Shown in pieces: positions 19,882 through 28,941 of a DNA stretch of 64,000 nt. The position numbers and the translations under genes were made by a program. Source of the DNA: DATAGF01 sp963834875 (GTDB lineage: Bacteria > Actinomycetota > Thermoleophilia > Miltoncostaeales > Miltoncostaeaceae). The first letter of the stretch is position 1; every line of letters begins with the position of its first letter. Location of the stretch: contig CAWIDG010000013.1 of the NCBI GenBank assembly GCA_963834875.1, positions 111,800 to 175,799 of the forward strand. Direction: 5' to 3'. The notes beneath the pieces were generated by a model. The model saw only the letters and a program-made list of their open reading frames with translations, was not told the DNA's origin and searched no databases.

Positions 19882-20077
19882 AGGACAGGTTGAGGCGCGC
19901 GCGGTACTGCTGGACCTTGCCGTCGTCGCCGATCGTCACGTCCAGCTTGCTCACCTCGGCGACGCGCAGGTCGCGCAGCGATCCGCTGGCCGTCGCCACC
20001 GCCGCCGCGGTCGCGTCCTCCCACGATGTGTCGCTGGTGCCGATGACGTCGATGACCCGATACACGCTGTTCGCCAT
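19862..20077 (-). CDS. dodecin
   Basis: A 71-residue flavin-binding protein that assembles as a hollow dodecamer and buffers or stores riboflavin/FMN. The full-length family signature is present: an opening VYRVIDVIGTSDTSWEDA, the central LRVAEVSKLDVTIG and the closing VQQYRARLNLSFKYE. Length and motif spacing are exactly as in other actinobacterial dodecins. Transcription converges with the DUF3891 gene, with a 20-base overlap of the coding ends. Confidence 0.95.
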   Translation of the reverse strand: MANSVYRVIDVIGTSDTSWEDATAAAVATASGSLRDLRVAEVSKLDVTIGDDGKVQQYRARLNLSFKYEAE

Positions 20078-20114
20078 TGGGATCCTTTCCCGGGGATTGA
20101 GTGGCCCGGGGAGA

Positions 20115-20905
20115 CTACGCGTCGGCGGGCGCGCGGTCGGGGGCCTCGGCGGCGAGCCGGCTGAGCGTCAGCTCGACCCTCCCGCGCAGGTTCGCGTCCG
20201 CCGGGAAGGCGACGTGGCCGGATGCGGGGTCGCCGACCGTCGCCGCGCCCTCTCCGCGGGCCAGGCGCAGGGCCGCATAGGCGCAGCAGAGCGCGTCGAG
20301 GCGGGCGGCGTCGTGCAGCGCGTCCCAGTCGTCGCCGTCGGCCCGCGGTGCCCAGCCCCCGAGGTCGAGGACGTCCGCAAGGAGATCCCGGGCGCGCGAC
20401 ATCCCGGCCGGCCGGGCCCGGCCGCGCCCCTTGGGCCGGTACGAGGGCGCGCGCACGCCGAGCCACGCGGGCCGGTAGTCCGCCAGATCCATCGCCGGGG
20501 CGCCCGGCGGATGCGCGCGCTCCCACTCGAGCTCCCGCAGGACGAGGTCGGGGAGGGTCTCGCGGACCGTCCGGCCCGGCCGCGCGAGCGCGGCGGAGAG
20601 CGCCACGCCGCGGGCGCCCCCGAACACCGTCTCGAGGCGGCGCAGCGACACCGGGAACGCCGGGACGTCGCACCAGGCGAGCACCCGCTCGGCCGGACGG
20701 CTGCCCTCACGGTTCGGGACGGCGAGGGGCGCGTCCACGCACAGCCAGGCGGCCTCCTCGGGGACCGCCGCGATCACCTCGTCATCGGCGTCGGCGAGGT
20801 CGAGGGCCTGCAGCTCCCCCCGCCGCCGACGAGCGCGACGGCCGAGCGCCACCGCGAGCCGACCAGGTCGATCGGCTGGAGGAGATGAATACCGACGACA
20901 ATCAT
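20115..20905 (-). CDS. DUF429 family protein (frameshift at G-run 20816-20821)
   Basis: Predicted member of the DUF429 group, whose fold resembles RNase H-like nucleases. The natural start appears to be ATG 20905 (MIVVGIHLLQ). After VALVGGGG a run of six G on the coding strand appears one base short. Adding one joins the frame that reads ELQALDLADADDEVIAAVPEEAAW and continues to the stop at 20115. Conserved features are CVDAPLAVP and the WCDVPAFPVSL segment. The protein would be about 263 residues. The start is 98 bases from the divergent membrane-protein gene. Confidence 0.75.
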
Positions 20906-21003
20906 CACATACGCAACTCTAAGCGGCGTTCAGCCTGGCGCCCGGCGGCCCCGATCACTACTCTCGGCCGGGCCCAGACCCCCGGCAGGCAGAGTGCCCT
21001 GCA

Positions 21004-21540
21004 ATGAGCACGATTCTTCTCCTGGTCATCTCGATCGTCGCGCCCTGGACCGTCCACCTGGCCCCGCCGCGCCAGCGCCCCCTCGCCCTGGTCGGCGTGG
21101 TGGCCGTGTTCCTCCTCTACGGGATCTTCGCCGAGAACCCGCTGACGCAGTGGGAGATGTGGGCCGGCCTGGCGGCTGGGATCCTGACGGTGATGTTCCT
21201 CGCCGGCGGCGCGGGCGCGGGCCGCGGCGGACGGCCGCGCGGCAGCGGGCGCGCGCGGGCGCCGCGCAGCCGCCCCTTCGAGGAGGGCAACGAGCCGACC
21301 GGGGAGCTTGTAAGCGTACAGCGGGCCTCTTGCGGGCTCGCTCAAGGCGCGCCTCCCGCCGAAGGCCGGGGCCGCCGGCTGCCGGCGGCCCCGCCATCGG
21401 CCGGGGCTGCGCCGCCTTGGAAGACCACCCCGAGGCCGGTACGTCTTTTCAGGGGTCCGCGGGCTGCAGGTGGTTCCGGATCAGGCGGTCCGCCCGGTCC
21501 GGCTCCTCCAGGAGCACCAGGCCGCGCCGCAGCGCCTTGA
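21004..21540 (+). CDS. small membrane protein; real 3' end probably near 21315
   Basis: An ATG-started protein with two N-terminal hydrophobic helices (STILLLVISIVAPWTVHLA, and LALVGVVAVFLLYGIFA) and a third (WAGLAAGILTVMFLAGG), followed by a basic glycine/arginine tail that ends naturally around residue 100. From about 21320 the frame runs through a GC-rich palindromic stretch and the end of the opposing gene, giving proline/alanine nonsense. A one-base slip near 21310 would stop it at TAA 21312. The function is unknown. Confidence 0.55.
   Translation: MSTILLLVISIVAPWTVHLAPPRQRPLALVGVVAVFLLYGIFAENPLTQWEMWAGLAAGILTVMFLAGGAGAGRGGRPRGSGRARAPRSRPFEEGNEPTGELVSVQRASCGLAQGAPPAEGRGRRLPAAPPSAGAAPPWKTTPRPVRLFRGPRAAGGSGSGGPPGPAPPGAPGRAAAP
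21368..21392. terminator. perfect 11-base-pair hairpin between converging genes
   Basis: GGGGCCGCCGG (21368-21378) and CCGGCGGCCCC (21382-21392) form a perfect stem with a 3-base loop. It lies between the ends of the membrane-protein gene and the PDZ/TPR gene, so it can serve both directions. It is embedded in a longer stretch (about 21330-21440) with CCGAAGGCCGG blocks reminiscent of the palindromic repeat family. Confidence 0.7.
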
Positions 21541-22804
21541 CGCCGTTGGCCTTGTCGCCGCTGGTCAGCAGCGCGATCCCGAGGGGCAGGAAGGCGTCGG
21601 CGTAGCGGGGGTCGAGCGCGACGGCGGTCTGGCCGGCCGCGACGGCCTCGGCGACCCGCCCCTCCTGCAGGAGCGCGTAGGCGCGGAAGCCGGCCGCGGC
21701 GGGATCGGCCGGGTCGAGGCGGGCGGCGGCGGCGAAGGCGACCAGCGAGGGCCCGTCCACCCCCAGCTTGGACAGGGCGATGCCCCGGCCGAGCTCGGCG
21801 GCGCTGAGGGTGGCGTCGCGCGCCCGGGCGCGGTTGTACGCCCCGAGGGCCCGCTTCCAGCGCGCCTGCTTGGCCAGGAGGTCCCCCTGCACGAGCTGCC
21901 CGGGCGCGCTCCTCCGCCAGCTCTCGCGCCAGCCGTCGATGAGCGCCCGGGCCTCGACCAGCATCCCGGCGCCGATGAGCTGGCGGGCCTGGGCGAAGGA
22001 GTAGGCGATCGTGGCGGGCTCGCGGCGCACGGCCACCTCCAGCGCCCTCGCGTAGTCCGGCGCCCGCTCCCAGTCCGGCTTGGGCGTCACCTGCACCGAC
22101 AGGGGCTGCCCCCGGCGCAGGAGATCGACGGCCACCGGCTTGTCGGCCGCGAGCGCCCTCATCGCGACGGACCACCCGCCGTCGGTCGCGACGCTGCGCC
22201 CGGCGACCGCGGTGATGATGTCTCCGCGACGGATGCCGGCCGCCGCCGCGGTGCCCTTCGGCCCGACGACCGCGACGAGCTGGCCGGGGGCGTCGATGCC
22301 CGCCTGGCGCCGGAAGGTCGGCAGGTAGGGGACCGTGAAGGCGTCGAAGAGGCCGCGCGGCGGCGTGAGCGTCAGCCGGAACGGCGTCTCGAGCGCCTCC
22401 GAGAGCCGGCCGTCGGCGCCGGCCGCCTGCACGCGAAGCCGGTACCTGCCCCGCAGCAGCTGGAAGCCGGAGTCGTCGACCGCCTCGATCCTGATGTACG
22501 CGCGCCCGGGCCGGCGCGCGGACGCGTCAACCGCCGTCTGGACCACCTTGCCGTCGCGGGCCCTCACGACCTGGACCGTCACCTTGGCCGCCGCGGAGAG
22601 CCGCACGCCCACCAGGAAGCGGGCGTGGCCCTGCTGCGCCGAGACCACCTTGGGCAGGCGCAGGGAGTCGAGCGACGGCGGCCCGGCGGGCGTGGCCGGG
22701 CGGGCGGGTGAGGCGGGTGCGGTCTGCTGGGCGGTGGCGGTCGCCGCCAAGCCGGCCAGCGCCGCCACTGCGGCCACCGCGGCCGCTGTGACGAGGCGCA
22801 GCAC
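21449..22804 (-). CDS. secreted protein with PDZ domain and TPR-like repeats
   Basis: A 451-residue exported protein. The start GTG 22804 is followed by a signal peptide (LRLVTAAAVAAVAALAGLAATATA). Then come a proline-rich linker, an Ig-like beta region (FLVGVRLSAAAKVTVQVVR), a PDZ-like domain at about residues 195-270 (GTAAAAGIRRGDIITAVAG, the carboxylate loop region) and alpha-helical TPR-like repeats to the end (RWKRALGAYNRARARDATLSA, LLQEGRVAEAVAAGQTAVAL). No protease triad is seen, so it is probably a scaffold in the cell envelope. It is divergent from the phosphorylase gene with 78 bases between starts. Confidence 0.8.
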   Translation of the reverse strand: MLRLVTAAAVAAVAALAGLAATATAQQTAPASPARPATPAGPPSLDSLRLPKVVSAQQGHARFLVGVRLSAAAKVTVQVVRARDGKVVQTAVDASARRPGRAYIRIEAVDDSGFQLLRGRYRLRVQAAGADGRLSEALETPFRLTLTPPRGLFDAFTVPYLPTFRRQAGIDAPGQLVAVVGPKGTAAAAGIRRGDIITAVAGRSVATDGGWSVAMRALAADKPVAVDLLRRGQPLSVQVTPKPDWERAPDYARALEVAVRREPATIAYSFAQARQLIGAGMLVEARALIDGWRESWRRSAPGQLVQGDLLAKQARWKRALGAYNRARARDATLSAAELGRGIALSKLGVDGPSLVAFAAAARLDPADPAAAGFRAYALLQEGRVAEAVAAGQTAVALDPRYADAFLPLGIALLTSGDKANGVKALRRGLVLLEEPDRADRLIRNHLQPADP

Positions 22805-22882
22805 GCGGGAGACCCTAGCAGCGGGCCACACATCCGCCTGAGCAGGCGGTTCCGCCTCCACGGAGTAGAGTGCCGCCCGAGA

Positions 22883-24211
22883 ATGGCCGCGCCTCTCGCC
22901 CCCGTCGAGGTGATCGAGCGGAGCCGGCGCGGGGAGGCCGTGGACGCGGCGAGCGTCAACTCCTTCGTCCGCTCCTGGCTCGACGGCACCGCCGACGACG
23001 CCCAGATGGCCGCCTGGTGCATGGTGGCGTGCCTCCGCGGGATGCCCCACGACCACGTCGAGGCGCTCACCCGGGCCCTCATCGCCTCGGGCGACCGTCT
23101 CGAGCTCGGCTCCCTCGGCCCCACCGGCGACACCCACTCGACCGGCGGGGTCGGGGACAGCACCACGCTGGTGGCCGCGCCTCTGGCGGCGGCGCTGGGC
23201 GTACGGGTGGCCAAGATGAGCGGGCGGGGCCTGGCGCACACGGGGGGCACGGTCGACAAGCTCGAGGCGATCCCGGGGTTCCGGGCGGAGCTGCCCCTCG
23301 CCCGCTTCGTGCGCCAGGTGAAGGAGGTGGGGATCGCGGTGACCTCCCAGACCTCGCGGCTCACCCCGGGCGACCGCCGCCTGTACGCGCTGCGCGACGC
23401 CACCGGGACCGTCCCCGCCGCCGGCCTGATCGCCGCGTCGATCATGAGCAAGAAGATCGCCGGCGGGGCGGGGGCCATCGCGCTGGACGTCAAGGCCGGG
23501 GGCGGCGGGTTCTTCCCGGACGAGGCGGCGGCGCGCGCCGCGGCCGAGCTCATGGCATCGCTCGCCGAGCCCTGGGGACGCCGGGTGCGCTGGACCGTGA
23601 CCTCGATGGGCCAGCCTCTGGGGCGCTGCGTCGGGAACGCGCTGGAGGTGCGTGAGGCGGGCGAGGTGCTGCGGGGCGGCGGGGCTCCCGACGTGCGCGA
23701 GCTCGCCGTGCGGGTGGCGGCGGAGCTCGCCGAGGCCTCGGGGGTCGCGCCCGGCGGCGAGGGGGCCCAGCGCGCCGCCGAGGCCCTGACGTCCGGGGCG
23801 GCGCTCGACGCGGCCGAGCGGTGGGTCGAGGCCCAGGAGGGCGATCCCGACGTCTGGACCGACCCTGGGGCGCTCGCGATGGCGCCCGTGCGGGAGGAGG
23901 TGCTCGCGGAGGGGAGCGGATGGGTCGAGGCCATCGACGCCCGGGGCATCGGCGAGGCGGCGCGCTGGCTGGGCGCCGGGCGCCTTCACGCGGACCAGTC
24001 CGTCGACCCCGTGGCCGGGATCGAGCTCCTCGCCAAGGCCGGCGCCGAGGTCGCGCCCGGGCAGCCGGTGGCCGTGGTGCACGCGCGCGACGAGTGGACG
24101 GCCGGGCGCGGTCGGGAGATGGTCGCCGGCTGCCTCCGCATCGCCCCCGATCCGGTGCCGGCGCCGGCGCTGGTGCTGGCGGAGGGGAGGGGCGGTGCCG
24201 GAGCTCCCTGA
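22883..24211 (+). CDS. thymidine / pyrimidine-nucleoside phosphorylase
   Basis: Splits thymidine or other pyrimidine nucleosides with phosphate, in nucleoside salvage. The product is 442 residues. The family signature KMSGRGLAHTGGTVDKLEAIPGF lies at about residues 109-131, after the phosphate-site GDTHSTGGVGDSTTL. SIMSKKIAGG and VKAGGGGFF also match. The C-terminal alpha/beta domain ends with EVAPGQPVAVVHA. Whether it prefers thymidine (DeoA) or is broad (Pdp) cannot be told. It overlaps mutM by 17 bases. Confidence 0.93.
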   Translation: MAAPLAPVEVIERSRRGEAVDAASVNSFVRSWLDGTADDAQMAAWCMVACLRGMPHDHVEALTRALIASGDRLELGSLGPTGDTHSTGGVGDSTTLVAAPLAAALGVRVAKMSGRGLAHTGGTVDKLEAIPGFRAELPLARFVRQVKEVGIAVTSQTSRLTPGDRRLYALRDATGTVPAAGLIAASIMSKKIAGGAGAIALDVKAGGGGFFPDEAAARAAAELMASLAEPWGRRVRWTVTSMGQPLGRCVGNALEVREAGEVLRGGGAPDVRELAVRVAAELAEASGVAPGGEGAQRAAEALTSGAALDAAERWVEAQEGDPDVWTDPGALAMAPVREEVLAEGSGWVEAIDARGIGEAARWLGAGRLHADQSVDPVAGIELLAKAGAEVAPGQPVAVVHARDEWTAGRGREMVAGCLRIAPDPVPAPALVLAEGRGGAGAP

Positions 24212-25046
24212 GGTCGAGACCATCCGCCGCCAGCTCGCGGAGCGGCTCCCGGGCCGGACGATCGCGCGCGTGGCGGTCGCCGACCCCCTGCTCGTGAGCC
24301 CCGAGGACCCCGATGGCTTCAGCGCACGCGTCGAGGGGCGGCGGGTGGAGGGGGTCGGCCGCCGGGGGAAGTACCTGCTCGTCGAGCTCGACTCGGGCGA
24401 CACGCTCGCGATGCACCTGCGGATGACCGGACGCCTGCACTGGCGGCCGCCCCCGCCCGGCGACGACGACGGGGAGCGCTTCCTGCGCGCCCGGCTCGAC
24501 CTCGACGACGGCAGCACCCTGACCTTCGCCGACATGCGGCGCTTCGGGCGCGCGTGGATCGTGCCGGCGACCCTCGCCGACCGCGAGGGCTACTGGGCGG
24601 CGCGGGTCGGGATCGAGCCGCTGTCGCCGCGCTTCACCGGCCGTGTGCTCGGGGCCCTGCTCGACGGCCGGCGCGGGCCGATCAAGGCCGTGCTGCTCAA
24701 TCAGGCGCTGGTCGCGGGGCTCGGCAACATGTACGTGGACGAGGCGCTCTTCCAGGCGAGGATCCACCCGGAGCGGCCGGCCGGCACCCTCGACGACGAG
24801 GAGATCCGGCGTCTGCACCGGGCGATCCGCGACCGCCTCGCGGCCGCCGTCGAGGCCCGAGGGGCCTCGATCGACAGCTACCGCGACTCGCTCGGCGAGC
24901 GGGGCACGATGCAGGACCTCCTGCGGGTGCACCTGCACGAGGGCGAGCCGTGCCCCCGCTGCCGCACCGCGATCCGCAAGACCCGCGTCGCCCAGCGCGG
25001 CACCTACTGGTGCCCCACCTGCCAGCCGGAGCCCCCACCGTGGTGA
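24195..25046 (+). CDS. mutM: formamidopyrimidine-DNA glycosylase
   Basis: Excises 8-oxoguanine and formamidopyrimidines from DNA and nicks the site (beta/delta lyase). The 283-residue product begins with PELPEVE (catalytic Pro2 and Glu3 after Met removal), then GKYLLVEL (Lys57-type) and MHLRMTGRL. It has the H2TH region LVAGLGNMYVDEALF and a C-terminal zinc finger with two C-x2-C pairs (CPRCRTAI, YWCPTCQ). The start GTG 24195 lies inside the phosphorylase end, and the stop overlaps the S58 peptidase start, so the three genes are coupled. Confidence 0.96.
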   Translation: MPELPEVETIRRQLAERLPGRTIARVAVADPLLVSPEDPDGFSARVEGRRVEGVGRRGKYLLVELDSGDTLAMHLRMTGRLHWRPPPPGDDDGERFLRARLDLDDGSTLTFADMRRFGRAWIVPATLADREGYWAARVGIEPLSPRFTGRVLGALLDGRRGPIKAVLLNQALVAGLGNMYVDEALFQARIHPERPAGTLDDEEIRRLHRAIRDRLAAAVEARGASIDSYRDSLGERGTMQDLLRVHLHEGEPCPRCRTAIRKTRVAQRGTYWCPTCQPEPPPW

Positions 25047-26017
25047 GCGAGGTCGCGGGCGTGCGGGTCGGCCACTGGACGGACGCCGCCGCCGGCACCG
25101 GGTGCACGGTGGTGCTGCCGCCCCCGGGCACCGTGGGCGGCGTGGAGGTGCGCGGGGGCGGGCCGGCGACGCGCGAGGCCGACCTCCTGGCCCCCCTGGC
25201 GTCGGTGCAGGAGGTGACCGCCCTGGTGCTGAGCGGCGGCAGCGCGTTCGGCCTCGACGCCGCCGCCGGGGTGGTGCGCTGGTGCGAGGAGCGGGGCCTG
25301 GGCCACGACACCGGCGCCGCCCGCGTCCCCGTCGTCCCGGGGGCCTGCATCTACGACCTCGGGGTGGCCGCGGACGGCCACCGTCCGGGCCCGCAGGAGG
25401 GCTACGCCGCGTGCGAGGCGGCGCGCCCCGGGGCGCACGCGGTCGGCAGCGTCGGCGCCGGGACGGGCGCCACCGTCGGCAAGCTGCGCGGCCAGGCGGG
25501 GTGGTGCAAGGGAGGGCTGGGCGCGGGCTCGCGGCGCCTGTACGACGGCACGGCCGTCGCGGCCCTGGTCGTCGTGAACGCCTGGGGGGACGTCCTGGAT
25601 GAGCGGGGGGCGGTGCTCGCCGGCGCGTTCGACCCCCGCGAGGGGTTCCTCGGGGCCACGCGGCGGGTGATCGAGGCCCCGCCCGAGCACCCGCGCCTGG
25701 CGGCCCCCGGCAGCACGACCCTGGCCTGCGTCGTCACGGACGCCCGCCTGCACAAGGCCGACTGCTCGATCGTCGCGCGGATGGCCCAGGCCGGTGTGGC
25801 CCGGGCCGTGTCGCCGGTGCACACCCCGCTCGACGGCGACGCGGTCTTCTGCCTCGCGACCGGCGGCCGGCCCGCGAGCACGTTCGCCTGCGGCGTCGCC
25901 GCCGCCGAGGCCGTGGCCGACGCCATCCGCGACGCGGTGCGCAGCGCGACGGCCGTGCGCGGCGTGCCGACCGGGGCGGAGCGCGCGGCGTCGGCCCGCA
26001 CGAGCGCTCCTCGTTGA
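25043..26017 (+). CDS. P1 (S58, DmpA-type) peptidase family protein
   Basis: A 324-residue member of the self-cleaving S58 family (aminopeptidase DmpA / L-aminopeptidase). Motifs are VRVGHWTD near the start, VLSGGSAFGLDAA, VGAGTGATVGKL, and PGSTTLACVVTDA near residue 230, where the chain would be cut before Ser/Thr to expose the nucleophile. CGVAAAEAVADAI is near the C-terminus. The start GTG 25043 overlaps the mutM stop; GTG 25040 is equally possible. The physiological substrate is unknown. The last 20 residues (ERAASARTSAPR) look unconserved. Confidence 0.88.
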   Translation: MSEVAGVRVGHWTDAAAGTGCTVVLPPPGTVGGVEVRGGGPATREADLLAPLASVQEVTALVLSGGSAFGLDAAAGVVRWCEERGLGHDTGAARVPVVPGACIYDLGVAADGHRPGPQEGYAACEAARPGAHAVGSVGAGTGATVGKLRGQAGWCKGGLGAGSRRLYDGTAVAALVVVNAWGDVLDERGAVLAGAFDPREGFLGATRRVIEAPPEHPRLAAPGSTTLACVVTDARLHKADCSIVARMAQAGVARAVSPVHTPLDGDAVFCLATGGRPASTFACGVAAAEAVADAIRDAVRSATAVRGVPTGAERAASARTSAPR

Positions 26018-26073
26018 TCCCCCCCGTCGGTCCAGAGCGTCCCGCCCGCGTCTCCCGCTAGCATCGCCCCCCG

Positions 26074-26694
26074 ATGCCGAACATCACCGGGCCGATCGTC
26101 GACTTCGCCACCACCCAGGTGGGTGACTACGGCTCGCTCGCGGTGTTCCTGCTGATGATCCTCGAGAGCGCGTGCATCCCGGTGCCGAGCGAGGCGATCA
26201 TGCTCTACGGGGGCTTCCTCGTGAGCCAGGGGGACGAGAGCCTGTTCCTGATCGTGGCCGCGGGCGTCCTCGGCAACGTGATCGGGTCGTGGATCGCCTA
26301 CTGGGTCGGCCGCTCCAAGGGCCGCGAGTGGGCGCTGCGCTGGCACTGGCTCCACATCACGCCCAAGCGCCTCGACAGCGCAGACCGCTGGTTCGCGCGA
26401 TACGGTGACTGGGCGGTGCTCATCTCGCGCTGCCTGCCCATCGTCCGCACGTTCATCTCGCTGCCCGCGGGGATCGCGCGCATGCCGTTCTGGCGCTTCA
26501 CGATCCTCACCCTGATCGGCTGCATCCCGTGGGTCCTCATGCTCGCCCTCGCCGGGCGCGCGGTGGGCGACAACTGGGAGGACCTGCAGCAGCAGCTGCA
26601 CCTGGTCGACTACGCCCTGCTCCTGCTCATCGTGGTCGGCATCGGATGGCTCGTCGTGCGTCACCGGCGACGCCGGCGCCCCGTCGAGGCGTAG
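26074..26694 (+). CDS. DedA family membrane protein
   Basis: A 206-residue integral membrane protein of the DedA/VTT family, linked to lipid (undecaprenyl phosphate) transport and membrane homeostasis. Conserved signatures are LESACIPVPSEAIM (the re-entrant E-x3-P-x-P-x-E loop), the G-R-x-x-G element GRSKGREW, and RCLPIVRTFISLPAGIARM. Five to six hydrophobic segments are visible, the last LLLLIVVGIGWLVV, before a basic C-terminus. It is followed after 5 bases by a SnoaL-like gene. Confidence 0.93.
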   Translation: MPNITGPIVDFATTQVGDYGSLAVFLLMILESACIPVPSEAIMLYGGFLVSQGDESLFLIVAAGVLGNVIGSWIAYWVGRSKGREWALRWHWLHITPKRLDSADRWFARYGDWAVLISRCLPIVRTFISLPAGIARMPFWRFTILTLIGCIPWVLMLALAGRAVGDNWEDLQQQLHLVDYALLLLIVVGIGWLVVRHRRRRRPVEA

Positions 26695-26699
26695 CACCG

Positions 26700-27131
26700 A
26701 TGGACGCAGACGCCATGAAGCGGTTCGCGCTCGAGCGGGTCGAGGCCCTCTTCGACCGGGGCGAGATCGACCGGGTGGAGGAGTTCGTCACGCCCGACTT
26801 CGTGAACCACGAGGCCTGGCCCGGCGAGGACCCCGGCTACGAGGGCTTCAAGCTCCGCCTGCGCCGCCTGCACGAGGCGATCTCGGACCTGCGGATGGAG
26901 GTGCACGAGGTCATCGCGGAGGGCGACCTGGTCGCCTACCGGGCGACCCTCTCGGGGAGGCACACCGGCGCGCTGCTGGGCATGCCGCCCACGGGCGGCT
27001 CCTTCCGCGTCCAGCACATGCACATGCTGCGCATCCGCGACGGGAGGGCATCGGAGCACTGGGCGACCAGGGACGACCTCGGGATGCTCCAGCAGCTCGG
27101 CGTGATCCCCTCGCCCGGGGGCGGAGGCTAG
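26700..27131 (+). CDS. SnoaL-like / ester cyclase family protein
   Basis: A 143-residue protein of the NTF2-like superfamily, SnoaL-like polyketide-cyclase branch. Typical elements are IDRVEEFVTPDFVNHEAW early on, the helix-strand core GYEGFKLRLRRLHEAISDL, and HTGALLGMPPTGGSFRV with the closing ASEHWATRDDLGMLQQLG. Such proteins are often unspecific ester cyclases or small-molecule binders; no substrate is indicated. The 3' end overlaps the opposing glutaredoxin gene by 4 bases. Confidence 0.87.
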   Translation: MDADAMKRFALERVEALFDRGEIDRVEEFVTPDFVNHEAWPGEDPGYEGFKLRLRRLHEAISDLRMEVHEVIAEGDLVAYRATLSGRHTGALLGMPPTGGSFRVQHMHMLRIRDGRASEHWATRDDLGMLQQLGVIPSPGGGG

Positions 27132-27397
27132 GCGACCCCCAGCAGCGGGTCGAGCCGGCCCGAGGCGTCCAGGGCCCTGAGCTCGTCGTACCCACCGATC
27201 GGCGTCTCGTCCACCAGGATCTGGGGGAAGGTGTAGCGCCCCGTGAGCTCGACCAGCCGCACGCGCGCCTCGACGTCGTACCTCGGCAGGTAGACCTCCT
27301 CGAAGTCGACGCCCTTGGCGAGCAGCAGGCGCTTCGCCCGGACGCAGAACGAGCACGCCTCGCTCGTGAAGACCCGGACGCGTGGGGGGACGTCCAT
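27128..27397 (-). CDS. glutaredoxin
   Basis: An 89-residue thiol-disulfide oxidoreductase. The redox motif is CSFC (about residues 15-18) after the strand RVRVFTSEA. The cis-proline region TFPQILVDETPIGGYDELRAL follows, giving the standard glutaredoxin fold and length. It would reduce disulfides or mixed thiol adducts using whichever low-molecular-weight thiol this organism has. A mycoredoxin role is possible in actinobacteria. It converges with the SnoaL-like gene. Confidence 0.92.
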   Translation of the reverse strand: MDVPPRVRVFTSEACSFCVRAKRLLLAKGVDFEEVYLPRYDVEARVRLVELTGRYTFPQILVDETPIGGYDELRALDASGRLDPLLGVA

Positions 27398-27471
27398 CTC
27401 CCACAGTGTAGCGAGGGCGTCGAGCCGGCCGGCGCGGGACCGCGGGCCGGGGCCCCTGCGATGATCCCGCC

Positions 27472-28206
27472 ATGGCGGCGTACGACACGGACGCGGTGGT
27501 CCTGCGCAGCATCCGCTACTCGGAGGCCGACGCGGTGCTCGCCCTCTACACGCGGGAGCGGGGGAGGGCGTCGGCGATCGTGAAGGGCGCGAGACGCACG
27601 ACCTCGCGGCTGGGCGGGCGCCTCCAGCCGGGCGTCTGCGCGCGGGTGACGATCCACGAGGGCCGCGGTGACCTCGGCACCGTGCGCGCGGCCTCGGTCA
27701 TCGACGCCCACGCCGGGCTGTGGATCGCGGGCCACCGCCTCCAGGCCGCCGGGTGCGTCCTCGAGACGGTCATGCGGGTGATGCCGGAGGAGGAGGCGAA
27801 CGACGAGGCCTGGCACCTGCTCGCCCGGACCCTCGAGCTGCTCGCGCGGGCGCCGGCGCCCGCCGGACCGGCCCGGCTGGACCCCCTGGTGCTCGGCTGC
27901 CAGGCCAAGCTGCTCGTGGTGAGCGGCCTGCTCCCGATGCTGACCCGCTGCGCCCGCTGCGGCGCGCCCCCGCCCCTGCCTGCCTTCTCGGCGTCGGCCG
28001 GGGGAGCGCTCTGCGACGCCTGCGCCGCCGGCGCCGACCCGGTCGACGCGCGGGCGCTCCAGGCGCTCGCATCGCTCGTCGGGCGGCCGCTCTCCGAGGC
28101 CTCGGCAGCGCTGCCGCACGAGGCCGCGCCCGGCGTGGAGCGCCTGGTGGGCCTCGTGCTGCAGGAGCACCTCGGGGTCAGGCTGCGGTCGGCAGCTCCC
28201 CTCTGA
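27472..28206 (+). CDS. recO: DNA repair protein RecO
   Basis: Loads RecA on gapped DNA with RecF/RecR. The 244-residue protein has the N-terminal OB fold (DAVVLRSIRYSEADAVLALYT, then GARRTTSRLGGRLQP) and a helical C-terminal domain with a four-cysteine zinc site (CARCGAP, later LCDACAAG). It starts at ATG 27472, 74 bases from the divergent glutaredoxin gene. It is the first member of the recO-glyQS-ppdK-dgt-dnaG-rpoD order that is split in this window. Confidence 0.95.
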   Translation: MAAYDTDAVVLRSIRYSEADAVLALYTRERGRASAIVKGARRTTSRLGGRLQPGVCARVTIHEGRGDLGTVRAASVIDAHAGLWIAGHRLQAAGCVLETVMRVMPEEEANDEAWHLLARTLELLARAPAPAGPARLDPLVLGCQAKLLVVSGLLPMLTRCARCGAPPPLPAFSASAGGALCDACAAGADPVDARALQALASLVGRPLSEASAALPHEAAPGVERLVGLVLQEHLGVRLRSAAPL

Positions 28207-28256
28207 GGTTCGCCGCCACGATCCCCGACAGAGCCTCCCAGTACCCTTCGGAGCCG

Positions 28257-28904
28257 ATGCGAGGGCACCCGCCGTTCGACGCGCTCGGCGCGATGCGCGT
28301 CACCGGCCACCTCCCTGCCACCGGCCGGCTGGGCCGCGCCCGCCTCGGGCGATGGAGCGTGAGCGAGGAGGAGGCGCGCGAGGCCGAGGCGCTCCAGCGC
28401 ACCTGGTCGCCCGAGGCCGATGGCCACCCGCTCGCGGCCGGCGAGTACTCGGTGCTCCTCGTCGACGGGGAGTTCTCGATGAGCGACGCGCCGTTCGTCC
28501 TCCGCAACTACGTGCCGTTCCTCGAGGCCGCCGAGGGGGACGTCCTGCTCACCGGGCTCGGGCTCGGCTGCCTCGTCCGCGGCCTGCTCGCCCGGCCCCT
28601 CGTGCGGTCGGTCACCGTCGTCGAGCTGCACGCCGACGTCCTCGAGCTGATCGGGCCGTACTACCGGCGGCCGGGCGTCGAGCTCGTCCACGCCGACGCC
28701 CTCGACTGGGAGCCGCCCGAGGGCCGGCGCTGGGACGTGGCGATGCTGGACATCCTCGACGACCGCGAGCTCGTCGAAGGCCTGCTCGACCACTACGAGC
28801 CATGGGTCCACGCGCTCTGGCCCAACCCGGCGGAGATCCCGGACCAGCCCGCCGGCCCGGACCTGGAACACCTGACCTCCCGCGCTCGGGCGGCCGTCGC
28901 CTGA
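28257..28904 (+). CDS. SAM-dependent methyltransferase, spermidine-synthase-like
   Basis: A 215-residue protein with a Rossmann methyltransferase core. The glycine-rich motif LLTGLGLGCLVRGLL sits near residue 95 and the acidic motif VTVVELHADVLELI after it. VHADALDW and RRWDVAMLDI follow. The layout resembles spermidine-synthase-like proteins, but the polyamine gate motif is not evident. It could bind SAM or decarboxylated SAM. It follows recO after 50 bases on the same strand and may be co-transcribed. Confidence 0.75.
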   Translation: MRGHPPFDALGAMRVTGHLPATGRLGRARLGRWSVSEEEAREAEALQRTWSPEADGHPLAAGEYSVLLVDGEFSMSDAPFVLRNYVPFLEAAEGDVLLTGLGLGCLVRGLLARPLVRSVTVVELHADVLELIGPYYRRPGVELVHADALDWEPPEGRRWDVAMLDILDDRELVEGLLDHYEPWVHALWPNPAEIPDQPAGPDLEHLTSRARAAVA

Positions 28905-28941
28905 CCGCGGGTCGAGCGCCGCCGGGGGGCCGTTGCCGTGC